From assembly GCA_002633005.1 (NCBI GenBank), contig NMRA01000089.1, positions 434,001 to 498,000 of the forward strand: a stretch of DNA of 64,000 nucleotides. Reading direction: 5' to 3'. The notes under the pieces are model-generated. The model was not told the origin of the DNA and made no database searches. It was given only the letters and a program-made list of their open reading frames with translations. Shown piece by piece: positions 1 through 12,700 of the stretch. This DNA comes from Phoronis australis. Its lineage: Eukaryota; Phoronida; Phoronidae. Each line of letters starts with the position of its first letter. The stretch's first letter is position 1. The position numbers were made by a program, and so were the translations under genes.

Positions 1-610
1 GGTGGTAATGGAAATATAATCCTATCGCAACAAGGAATGTTATGAGTGTGATTTATGAGATCAAAAGGCCCAATTTTTGATTTCCATTTTTAGCCTACGA
101 AATGGTGAAATGCTGCTTTATTCAAAGCCTTTTGCCCTGCACCAGAATAAGTAACGGTCACTTGTTTGTGCGTTATTTTAATTGTGCTTTGTGTGGATTT
201 TTCTCAGTGTTTGAATTAACCTAGACTGAAACTGCTCAAATTTTTAGATAATTTTATTAAAATCTCATGGTGACAGATCATGTGACAGATCACATGACAG
301 ATCAGTTGCTTATGATGATCTTTCAAATTCATACAATGTCTCATCAGCCCTCTTCTCCTACTCTCATGTAATTGTTATCACGTGCAAAATACTGGAAGTG
401 CGGTCAATCTCATGTGGTCACCGTATTTCTCACAAATTCAACAATGATTTTCGGTTGTTTTCTTGTAAATTTCCTTGAAATTTTTTGACACAACCCCGAC
501 CAAGCTAGACCTTTTTGAAGAAATTCTAAGATCATCTCAACTCATATGTGTTAACGATGCTTCACACTGCAATGCTTTGTGCTTCAATAGTTCTAATCTC
601 ACTTTGTTAG
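1..610. other. PC intron sequence, no gene seen
   Basis: AT-rich intronic DNA upstream of the first PC exon in the window. It contains a short run of near repeats (GTGACAGATCA type) at about 271-305. No coding segment matching upstream PC sequence was found. Confidence 0.6.
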
Positions 611-717
611 ATTCTGCGAAGTTGCAAAGAACACTGGCATGGACATTTTCCGTGTGTTTGATTCTCTCAACTATCTACCTAACCTTCTGCTTGGTATGGA
701 GGCAGCTGGAGCTGCAG
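611..717 (+). CDS. PC: PC exon (carboxyltransferase barrel)
   Basis: Begins after TTGTTAG with one base completing the previous codon, then [11 protein letters not shown], and ends GCTGCAG before GTAGTA (phase 1). I see no further PC exon in 1-610. Confidence 0.93.
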
Positions 718-3700
718 GTAGTATTGTTGGTATTACTTCACTAGAGGGAGCTTTCAGTCAGTGCACGCTTTAAAACTGTGGATTTTCAAATTATTGATTA
801 TATAATCCTTTAAATTGTATTTTGACTATTTATCGAACACGCTGTGACTATCTTATTTGAATTTTTATTTTGTTGTTTGACAGAGTGTATTATTTTTTCA
901 GTTAATTTCCTTCTATCATTGGCTAAAATGGCATTCAGAAAGACCGCCAGAAGATTGAATGTCTTCTTCCAGCTTCTTTGAATTTGCTCTGTGACCTAAA
1001 TAATCTGTGGGACAATTTTGTCTTGCAATGAGTTTTATATTGAATGCTGTAACTCGGTTGATTGCCACCAGGTGGAGTTGTGGAGGGGGCTATCTCATAC
1101 ACGGGTGATGTTTCCGACCCATCGCGTACAAAGTACAACCTGGATTATTACATGAACCTGGCTGATGAACTTGTTAAAGCAGGCACTCACATACTATGCA
1201 TAAAGGTTAGTATGAATAAGCTGACGTGGGCACATGTGCCTTGGTCGACTTTGAAATTTGACATCTTTCCGTGTGTCTGTCCACCCGTCTGTCTGTCTGT
1301 CCATCCGTCCGCCTGCATGGAACATTAAAAGTATTGTTGAAAAACTGTGACAGTCACTTAAGTTGTATTTCATGAAAGAAAACCCTTTCAAAGCAACGCC
1401 GCAGATAATCGGCTACTTGTCTATAAATTGGACGTGCTCTTGAAATATGTCTCGTGGCATTGTTTCCAGATTATCTACTCAAGCATACAATGACGATTCA
1501 GAATATTTCATCTTTCATGGTTGTTGACATCACAGATATTTGTAACTTGGTGATGTGAAACTACGTTTACAATTAATTATTTTGGTTTTAAGCTTAAGAA
1601 TCTTTCATGCAAAAGATTTGCTTGACATCTACGTATCAGTTTGTTGAATTTTGAGTCTCTCTTTCTCTATGATTTTCTTTTTGTTTGATAGTAGCATAGT
1701 CGTACGTAAACCAGAAAGCACAGATCCATTCAATGCTATTCTTATGTATGCAAATGACATGTATTGATCCCCAATGTATCGTTTACACATCACCAATGTA
1801 TGATGTCACCAATGTATGATGTCACCAATGTTTGATGTCACCAATGTATGATGTCACTAATGTATGATGTCACCAATGTATGATGTCACCAGATGTTATT
1901 GAGCTGACGACCATCCCACAATGCATTGCTTCCGTAATAACAATGCGGCCAATGCAGTTTGCTGCAGTAAATGAAATCCCTGAATTAGCGTGCTTGGCAA
2001 TCACTAGATCTTGTTGCACTCTGACAATCTATGGACAGGGCTCTCAGTGTCTTGATTTTGGAGCCGATTGTCAGTCTCGCTTCCCTCTGAAAATGCGTGT
2101 GTGGAAGGTGGAAGGTGAAATTGGGTTATTGTTGTTAATTGAAATGGTGTCAACGAGGGAATGTAAAAGGTGGAATTGGTGACTGGAAGATTTTCCTCTC
2201 ATTCAAGAAAATTATACCAGAAGGCACAGGCATCTTTTTCCTAGACTAAGTGAGAGCCTTGATGGATTACGTTGGGAGTGATCTCTCCATAGTTGTCGGA
2301 ATATAATAATCATAATAGTAATAATAGTAATAGTAGCAGCGGCAGCAGCAACATTAGTAGCAGCAGTAGTGATAATGGTGCTGATTTTATACAACTTTTT
2401 ACAAACAACTTCACATCATTCCTGCAGTGACTAAGCTCCAGAATTGCTGTCCAAGGTCAAGACAGTGTGAGTGAGCTGGCAGAAATGTTATAATTTTATG
2501 ATTTATTTTGTTGTAGGATATGGCTGGCCTGTTGAAGCCCAAAGCTGCCACATTGCTTGTGGGTAGTCTGAGACAAAAGTACCCAGATCTGCCCATACAT
2601 ATCCACACACACGATACTGCTGGCGCTGGCGTAGCATCCATGTTGGCCTGCGCCGAGGCTGGTGCCGATGTAGTAGATGTTGCCGTCGACTCCATGTCTG
2701 GTATGACCTCACAGCCCAGCATGGGTGCTGTAGTCGCAGCACTAGACAAGTCGGAACTTGATACAGGTAAGATTCTGTTGTGGACAAGTGATTCAAGTTT
2801 TTTAGACATCCAATCATCGGTGATCAAAAGAATGACATCGTACTTGTTGCGATGGTTACGCAACATGACCAATTTTTTCCCTTCATGTCTGAAGTCTTCC
2901 ATATTGTTGGCTGACTTTTAAGAGCAGACAGTAATTTAGGACTTTCTGTCGTATAACTCACTGAAATTTTGAACATAAAAGCAAATTTAGTAAAACTCAT
3001 ATAACTCAGGTGCAAATGAATTGGCTCTTCTCTTAAAAGCTCCTCAGTAGGTTGTGCAACACAGGCAATTTTGGTGTACCACAACCCATCATAAAGTATT
3101 TTTATGAATAATTATTTAAAATCGACCATTTCTATGAATGTAATTAAGGGTGTGATGTGACAAAATGGTTAATAAGAATTTGCATTTATTTAACAGTTCC
3201 TTGTAACTTTTCATACAGGGATGATCATCAGTTTCTCATCAGTGTTCTATGAGAAATGATCAAAAGAGGTTTTCCATGAACGATGCTATGAAATTAATGA
3301 TGATGATTTATCATCAGCCTCATAGGAATTTGTATCAACCAATGAGTGCGTATTTTGATACGTGACCCTTCTCAAAAACCAGATTTTGTATTACTTAGAT
3401 CAAATCTCTAAGTCTGGTTGGGTTATGTTAGTTTTACTGTCAGTCAATTCTGTTTTAAAAGCTTTATATTTCCAACAGCACTGTGTCTAGAGTAAAAATT
3501 CCTCAAGACAAGTGCTTCTCAAAGTGTTGGAGTTAGGTGTGAGTGTTCATGTAGCCTTTTTCATGTCTACATTAGGTGTGATTCATCTCAGGCTGACTTG
3601 ATGGCATTGGCAATTTTTCATTGTTTTTTGACAGGAATTAAGCTGAGCAATGTTTATGACTACTCGGACTATTGGGAACAAGCCCGCCAGCTGTACGCTC

Positions 3701-6700
3701 CCTTTGAAGCCTGTGTCACTATGAAGAGTGGGAATGCAGACATCTACGAAAATGAAATTCCCGGTGAGACTTCTCTCTAGTTGCTCCTTTGTGTATTAAA
3801 CAGAATCCATGATTTTGAACATGACTTTTGCACAAGTTGTGTTTCCAACCAGTTGTGTTTACGCACAAGTTGTTGCTCAACTGTCTAGTAGGTCTTTGTA
3901 ATATTGATTTAATTTATGATGTTGCCTATAAGATTGTTTGTAAGAGCATCAAAAATAGAAAAGATACAACAAAGGCAACCAATACTGTCTTGTAAACTGT
4001 ACACCAGGTGTCGGTCAGGTGTCTCGCTGTGATACACGTCCATCCTCATGAACTGTACACCAGATGGCAGTCAGGTATCTCACTATGATACGCATTCCTC
4101 CTCATCTTCACTCATAGTGGTTGTTGCATGGATTTGGTAAAGCAGAGAAGTTGCTCCTGAAATTACCGAAATTTTGTTAAAAATAATCTAAACTAGTTTG
4201 AGATTAAAATTAGGCACAAGATAAAGTAGTACATCCCTGTAAGCAGGGGTGCGTTACATAGACCTAGGGTGCGTTACGTAGACCCAGGGGTGCGTTATGT
4301 AGACCTAAGAATCTCGGCAAGATGTTGCAAGACCACGCAAAATCAAGCGAGTCACTCAAGATCGAGCTTAACCTACTAGCAAAATGATTGTCACTTAAAT
4401 GATTGGTTGGTGAGGTTAAACTGATTATTATTATTAAGATGTAGTTTTGTACCCAAAATGATCCGACACGAATCACTGACACAAATCACTGATGCATGTC
4501 GAGTAAATTAATGCTCGAAGCTTAGTTTGTTGCCAAGTCACTAAATGTGACTGCAAAAATCCCAGATTGCCCAACAAAATCTGAGGTCGCCAGAACTGAC
4601 ATTGAATCTGTCGACCAAAAAAAAAAACGTCATGCACCATTCCATTCAAACTCAATTCTTCCTGCCAACGAAGAACAAAGACTATCGAATACATTTGAGA
4701 CGTGTGTTTCATGATCCTACCTTGCCCGATTTTTGCCGAACAATTTAGACTTGCGTTTGTTTACTTGCTCTTGTAATTAAAGCGTCCATTTGTTGTGTGG
4801 TGACTGCTGAGGGTGGCAAATGTACTCGCATCATGAACAATTGTGCACCTGGGAAAACTGTTAGTAATTTAAGTTTGGAATGAATTTTGGGGGAATTATT
4901 GCCTGACTTTGATACTTGCTGTAGCGACTTGGTGGTAACTTGGGATTTTTCTAGGTCGCTAAACACAACGTGAAGTTGCATTGACCCGGATATTATCCTG
5001 TCGAACTGCTTGATGCCTGCTATGTGTGCCTAGGAACTATGTTATCAGTGCTAAGATCATGATATTTTGCTTTCATATTTGTGTATTTCTACTGCACCTA
5101 TAGAGTACTGTTGATAGTTTCCTTTAATGTCAAAATTGCATTAATTTTGTTTTGTTGTTATTTCAGGTGGCCAATACACTAATCTTCAGTTCCAAGCCTA
5201 CAGCCTTGGTCTGGGCGACCAGTTTAAAGAGGTTAAGAGCATGTATACCAAGGCCAACATGCTCCTGGGTGACATCATCAAGGTACTGTCCACTCACAGA
5301 AACAGATGCTGTTATGTGCGGACCAGGCATTACACTTCTTTTGGTTCCACTCTGCACACAAAAAACTTTTAATACAATTAATGTAAAAAAACTGCATCAT
5401 GTGGTCAATGTGTTTGACTGACAGAAATAGGTCAGACATGACATCACTGACTTTGGCATGACATCCTGCAGTACTTTGGCTAACAGAATTAGGTCATAAA
5501 CGCACGACATCATGCAACACTATGACTGACAGAAATAGGTCAAACGTGCAAAGTTTCACCCAGCACTTCATGAGCATACTGCATGAACATATACAATATG
5601 ATGTTGCACAATAACTAAAATAATGTCAGTCCCCAATTTGGGAATATGTCGCCATTTGTAGATGACGCCAGATCAACTGCAACACTCGCTAAAGTAATAT
5701 GAAACTTGAATACACTAAATCATTTATTAGTAATCAATGACCCTGATATAATTTTGTTGGTCAGTTGATAATGTTGCAAATACTTGAGTTGCCTTCACAT
5801 AAAGTGACGTGATACTATTTATTGTTGCATAAAGAAAACATGCAATTAACAGTCATTGAATTGGCTCATTTGTACATTATTTACAACAAATTTGTGCAAC
5901 ATGTTTTGGGAATTCCGTGCATCATCTCCAACTGTGCTTACAAAGTATTCAGCACACAGTTGCAATTTCGGATGCATTTATTGAGCAGGTTGGTTACAGC
6001 CTGCAGTACAATATCAAGGAACTTTAAAAGGGTTAAGGAATGCCAGAAAGAAATCATCTCACTGGAGGTAATTATCCAGTACGCCACTGTGTCCATTGTA
6101 GGTGACTCCATCTTCCAAAGTGGTGGGTGATCTGGCGCAGTTCATGGTGCAGAATAAATTAACACCACAGATGGTGGAAGACCGTGCTGAAGAACTCTCC
6201 TTCCCCAACTCTGTTGTGGAGTTCTTTCAGGGTTATATTGGTGAGCCACATGGAGGGTTCCCAGAGCCTCTGAGAACCAAGGTGATTATTTCATAATACT
6301 TGTGCCTTGTCAGAATGGTGAAACCCCAGCACAGTGTAGTCCAAGGTGCTCAGAACATGACGGTGAAACCTTAGAATGGCTTGGAATCTTGTGTGATGTG
6401 TACTAAATCCTTTGAAAATTAAGTAAGAAATTTCATTGTTAGCTTTGAACCCAGGCCAAATTTTTTTAATTTGCACATAACATCAGGTGCAAAGAAATTA
6501 GAACAAAGGATTCTCAATAATCTGCAGCAAGAGAATATCATACATTTACTAAGGGCACAGACAAGTTACTGTTATTTTATTATCTGTTCATGCCTTAAAA
6601 ATTGTTGGTGCAATTGAGTATTAAATCGAAGCCATTGTGACCACACAGGTACTTAAGGGGGCAAAGACCGTGACTGGCCGACCTGGGGAGTCTCTTCCCC

Positions 6701-9700
6701 CTCTCGACTTTGACAAGATGAAAGCTGACCTCATGGAGAAACACCCAGGGATCAAAGTTCGTGATGTTGATGTTATGAGCTCAGCCATGTACCCAAAAGT
6801 CACCGACGACTTCCTAAACTTCAAGGATGTTTATGGACCAGTCGACTGCCTAGACACAAGAATGTTCCTTGTTGGGCCGCAGATTGCTGAAGAAATGGAT
6901 GTATGTATGAATAGCTTGGGTTAAATTGGTGCACACTGGCCTAAGATTTGATGATTTATTTTTTGGAATGGACATATAGGCCTCATCTTTTCTCACAATC
7001 GTTAAGAGAGGTTGACACCATCATATCTATAGGTTGGTAGGCTCATGGATATGTAGGACCTTATCCACAAGTTTGTATATTCAGCTAAATGGCTACAAAT
7101 TTATAGGTTTTAACTCTATGGTAAAAGTATATTATTTTGACAATAGGAAGCTGGTAGAATTTGACTTTTTACTTATAAATCTGCCGTTAATTGGGTCATG
7201 TAACCAAGTCTTTGTAGTAAAATTTAGCAAGCTGATAAGTACATTCTGAGCAAAACAATGGTATCAATAAACAACCAAATTTCTTTTGTGATATAAATGT
7301 TCAAAATGAAAGCTTAAAAAAGCAGTTACAGTTTCGTAAATTATCATCTCATTTTCATTATATGTAACTTTTGAGTTTTTCGTAAAAATCATAAAAGTCC
7401 TATTTTTTACAGACCTCATATAATAATTAAACACTTTAAACAATAATATTCCTATTAGTTTTATAGAGAATAGTGCATAAAGCTTAGTATTTGGAAATTT
7501 CATGCGAATCTGATCAGCCATTTTTTAATATATGATATTCTGAAGTTGGTCATAGCGTGTATTCATCGTTAGTGGTTCTATAAGACTACACTTCTTGCAT
7601 TCAGCATTTTCCTGGGGTTTGAGGACTAACCAATTCCACACTCCCATATACTATATGAGTTTGATTAAACTTTGATGATTTTTGTAGAATAAGAACCAAC
7701 AACTAACCCTAGCCTGTTAAATATCTCAGTGACTGCATATTTTAAAAAACTGTGTTGAACATTTTGTGATGCAGTTTTAAAGCAATTAATACTCAAAAAT
7801 GTTTCAAAATACATTAAAGTTCGTAGTGTATTATCTACAAGGCCAAAAATACTGTGGCTGTTAACGAAATATCAATCTCAAGTTACAGAAACTGATAATG
7901 GATTCGGATGTCTGTCGAGCAATAAACATTGTGAACTTTAATTTATACTTGTGATTAGTCTATACATAAAGTCAGAGAATATAACAAAAATATTCAATAA
8001 ATGGCCTGGGGCTGGTTTTATTGAACTGCGCAGTAAAGTTAAAGTCTACATCAAAATGTGCGCACGTATGTATGAACGTTCCAAGAAAAATGTATTGTTG
8101 ATAAAACGTTATCGACTGTTGACCCTACACTGTTTTTCCACAAAAAGAAACATAATGAAACTATCGCCAGTGTGACCAAAGTCCTACATCAAACTTGACA
8201 GCAAACCCAATGAATGTCCCACCAAAAATTATTGTTCAACAATCTGACTTCCGGATATTCCAGGATAGTAGAACTACAAAACAACCCTCTAATTTTATCC
8301 AGGGCTCGACATAGTGAGCTGCTGATCGCATATGCAACGTGAAATTTGTAAATACTAGCTAACAGTTTAGTCAGCTCGCGTTAGTCGCATGTATGGAACT
8401 TGGCAAACTTAACAGTAACAGGCAAACCAGAATGTATTCAAATACAGAATAGTTGATACTAATCTTGAATTGCACATAAGTGGAAAGGAAAGTGACAAAA
8501 ATAATTTTAAGTTTGATTTCAAGTACAAGGATTAGATCCTGGAACTTCTATTCAAAGCGCTACAGTATTTGTTTTGTGTCGCATACATTGCCTTGGTGGA
8601 GATTTGCTCTGTTATAGTGCTTTCTGGTTGAATTTTGTTTTTGATCGGCAAGAGTTAAAAAATGCCACGTTTGATACGTTTGCTCTCTTGAGTAAAGCTT
8701 CTACGATGAGATCTGTAGACCCGAGAAACTGGCTAGAAAAAGGCAGTTTGACCATGAACTTTGCTTCTAATGCATCGTGAAAATTTGATCTTTTCGCGAA
8801 TTCCTTGCATCTGCGGAACACAGTCGCCTGCCGTAGTTCATTTCTTATTAGGTTTACTTATTTTTGGGAATCTTGCATTCAATTCTTACCAAGTGTTACA
8901 CAGCATCACTTAAATATGTGTGTCATGTCAATTTATTTCCCAACTAACTTAAGTAGCAAACAAGAAATGAATAACTGTAATTGCAGTGCACACTCATTCA
9001 GTCTCTCGTGTTGCTTGTTCTCACTGAGTCATACATACATTCACAACTTGCACTCATATTAATTAAAAGTCCTGTGATTATGATCATGTTTAAGTTGATA
9101 TCAGTGTCTACTGGAGATATATCTGTCTAAGAAAGATCCGTTTACGGAGACAGACTAAGATCACCATCAGTGCTTGGATTGATGGAAGCAGTATACATGA
9201 TGACACGGCCGTATTGATGGCCGTGAACTCTGGCCTTTCCCAGTCATATTCCCACAGAATGTACGGCTTCCCGTTCTGATTGATCCCTCCTTTATACCAG
9301 TACAGAGCTGTGAACCCAACATATACAAAGTAGAACAACTCTGAAACCCAGAGGTGTAGGAAACGTGCTGGGTAGTTCACCATGAATGTCTCTATGGCAA
9401 TTAACAGGAGGGTGATGCTAAACAGGCTGTCGTAGGTGCTGTAAGTTTCATTGAAACCACTGGTCAGGAACTGGATCTTGGGATAGGTGCCAATAAAGCA
9501 CAAGTAGAATAAAGCCCACTGTAGCTTCATGTACCAGGGCAGGGATTTCTTCTTCTTAACAGGGCCCTTCTCGTCAATGCTTTTATTGGTTGCCTGCGGT
9601 TCGGATGTGATCTTCTGGGATGCTTTTGAACCTTCCTTTTTGACTGATATCTTGCTGTGTACTTGCATGCTTTCTTTCGATGTTTTCTGTCGCAGGTCTT

Positions 9701-12700
9701 CTTCCTCCATGTCCGTAACGATATCCCTGCTCCTTTCTTGAGACACACTGCCTTCCGCATCAGTGGTTTTGTCAGATAGCTTCTCTTTTTTGTCCTGCTT
9801 GAATTCTTGCTTCGAATCCAATGGCTGTGCCTCTGGGCCCACACGCTTGGCTCTTATTCGGGTCATGCAGAATGAGATGAGGGCCAATAACAAGTAGAAT
9901 CCAATTATCAACTCATGCCAGTTGGTGGAAAGGATAGGCCATAGCCATCTCTTCACGATTTCTTCTTCATCCATTTCTTCTTCCTCAGCTTCCCTTTCCT
10001 CGTAAATCAAAGAGGCCGACATCAACACCCAGATGGTCTGGTACATGGCCGTGCAAACTCTCCACAATAGCAAGTAGGATGGCTTCAGTTCCCACTGGCT
10101 GTCCGTGAAATCCTGACTTGTGCCTTTGTAGTAGAAGGTGATGTTGCGCCACGCAAACTCCTTGCATATCAGGTATCCCAATCCTTTCGTTAAGTAGACG
10201 TCATGCTTCATTGCCTTTGGGATCTTCTCCCTAAGCTGGGCGTCTCGCAGAAATGCGGGTGTCCTTCTGTGCTGCTTCCTGACTATGTCTGTCCAGTGAA
10301 GCTGAAATATACTGACACCATGTGATGCGTGTAAGTGTTATTGACACCATGTGATGCGTGTAAGTGTTATTGACACCATGTGATGCGTGTAAGTGTTATT
10401 GACACCATGTGATGCGTGTAAGTGTTATGTAAGTGTTATGTAAGTGTTATTCCATATAAGATGGTCGGGAATGAGTTGCATAGAACTTGATAAGATGTCC
10501 GCTGGATTTGTTTGGTTTCTGCACTCTGGGGTCACTGCCAGTGTGTTACCATCCTGCATGTAACTCTTGTGGTAATAAATACAACTGCTGTTCTCTGAAG
10601 TGTGAACATGTTAGTTTTCACAATCTCATCCATTTTAATTCTTTGAATAGTTTGATTTATGAATTCTTTATTCTTGAGAAAGGAGCTATGTATCTTGTGT
10701 CTAGCATGTGAACTTCTTGTTGTTAAGTATTTTCAGTCATGAATACATGATTACAATTCAAACTTACCCTGGTTGGTTCTTGTTTTCCTCTGTGTCGTGA
10801 CTGGTCCATTGTAGAGTTACTCAAATTTTGTAAAACAAATGTGTCTTGTAATCAAAATGTCTGGTATCTGTGACAGTGACACTGAACGATCAGTGACGTC
10901 ATAAAGTATTGTGACGTCATAAAGTATTGTGATGTCATAAAGCATTGTGATGTCATAAAGTATTGTGATGTCACAAGGTATTGTGATGTTGCACCAGTGT
11001 TAACATGACAGTACTTTTAACGACGCCACTGTGACATACTGACATCACAACACTAGTGACATCACAACACTTTAGTGACATCACAACACTTTAGTGACAT
11101 CACAGTGCTTTAGTGATGTCACTGTGACATCACACTTTACTGACATTACACTACTTTAGTGATGTCACTTTGGCGTTATCATGTTGTAAATTTGAAGTTC
11201 AAGAACATCACGGCAAACACGGATTTCAATCGTCCGGACTCACAACTGTTTTAAAAGAATGGATGTGAATTTTTGACTTTGTATTAAATTCTGAGAACTG
11301 CCTCAGAGCCAAATTTCACATTTTTATAAGTTTTGCAATGCTTAAGTTACCCTTCTTTAGTGCTATGGTCTGAAAATTGTTTTATTGTGTTGTTATGTGC
11401 TTATTATGTGATGTAGTAGTCTTCTACTTTTCATTTTATTCATGTTCCTCTGTACTATTGTAATCATGCTGGTTAACCTCCAGGATGCTTGAATTGGAAT
11501 TTTTTTTTTTAAAAATCAAGATGGACGTTGAGCGGAGCATGAATGCTTTAAAGCTTAATTTTGAGCTGTTGGAGATGGGCTAATGACTTCACAATTTTTA
11601 CGCACAAATTTGCTAGTATACGAAAGTGCATGAACCAAAATGACAGTTTCACATCTCCTTCATAAAAAAGAGATTATTTTCTTGTGGCAATGTGTTCCTG
11701 ATTCGCCAGGTTTGGACAATTTTCTGTGATCCTCAATAACCTTTAGTTAATAACTGGTCAAATGATACAGCCTATGATTTGAAGGACTCCCATCACTGGG
11801 GTAGGAGTCTTGGTGGTCCATGTATTAATTGGATTGTATTGAAACCGTGACTGAACAACTTAGGAAACATAAGGGACAGTTACTTGAATGTTCTAATAAT
11901 ATTGAGGTGGCCACTTCTAGCCTTTATTTAGTGTTTTATCTCAGAACTTGATCCAAATGCTGTGTTTTAGTTATATACTATCTGTTATAGTTGTTTCTTG
12001 TGTACATGCTTTAGAGGGTTTTAATGAGTGCAGTGCACAGGCTTGCTCTATCCATCCAGTTTTATACTTCCGACCAGAATGAAGTCACGATTAATCAACA
12101 GACGTAAAACTAAAATTTGGTTGACATATTTTAATAGATGTGAATTGGATCTGATCAGCTTTCAAGTATGACAAAATGCTACGTTGTGTTGCGGCTTAAG
12201 TAGGTTTAAGTTTTAGAGTCACTGCTGTGAAGTTGAATCTATTCAGTGTCATGATATGCAAATTACCTCGACAATGATTTTCGCAATTTTTCGCCATATC
12301 GCCCTTACCATAGTAGGGGGCCCCCTATGGGCAGCGATGCTCTTGCCTGTCATAAAGTGGATGTTAAGCCGGTTCCACATGGGAAAGGGCTTTCATGTGT
12401 TGATTATTAATTTTGGAATGCTACGTACATACTGAGACAGTGTTATTTTTGTAGGTGACCATCGAGAAGGGTAAAACGCTGCACATCAAGACCCTGGCTG
12501 TTGGTGATCTGGACAGCAATGGTCAGAGGGAGGTGTTCTTTGAACTCAATGGCCAACTCCGTTCGGTGCTAGTCAAGGACAAGAAAGCTCTTGAGGTTTG
12601 TAGCAGAGTTGAGGTTACAGTGTGTTTAAGTACCATACCTCCCCATATATAAGACCACCCATGTTTTTGTTTGTTTCTTAGCCTATTTTTCCGTCCCTGT

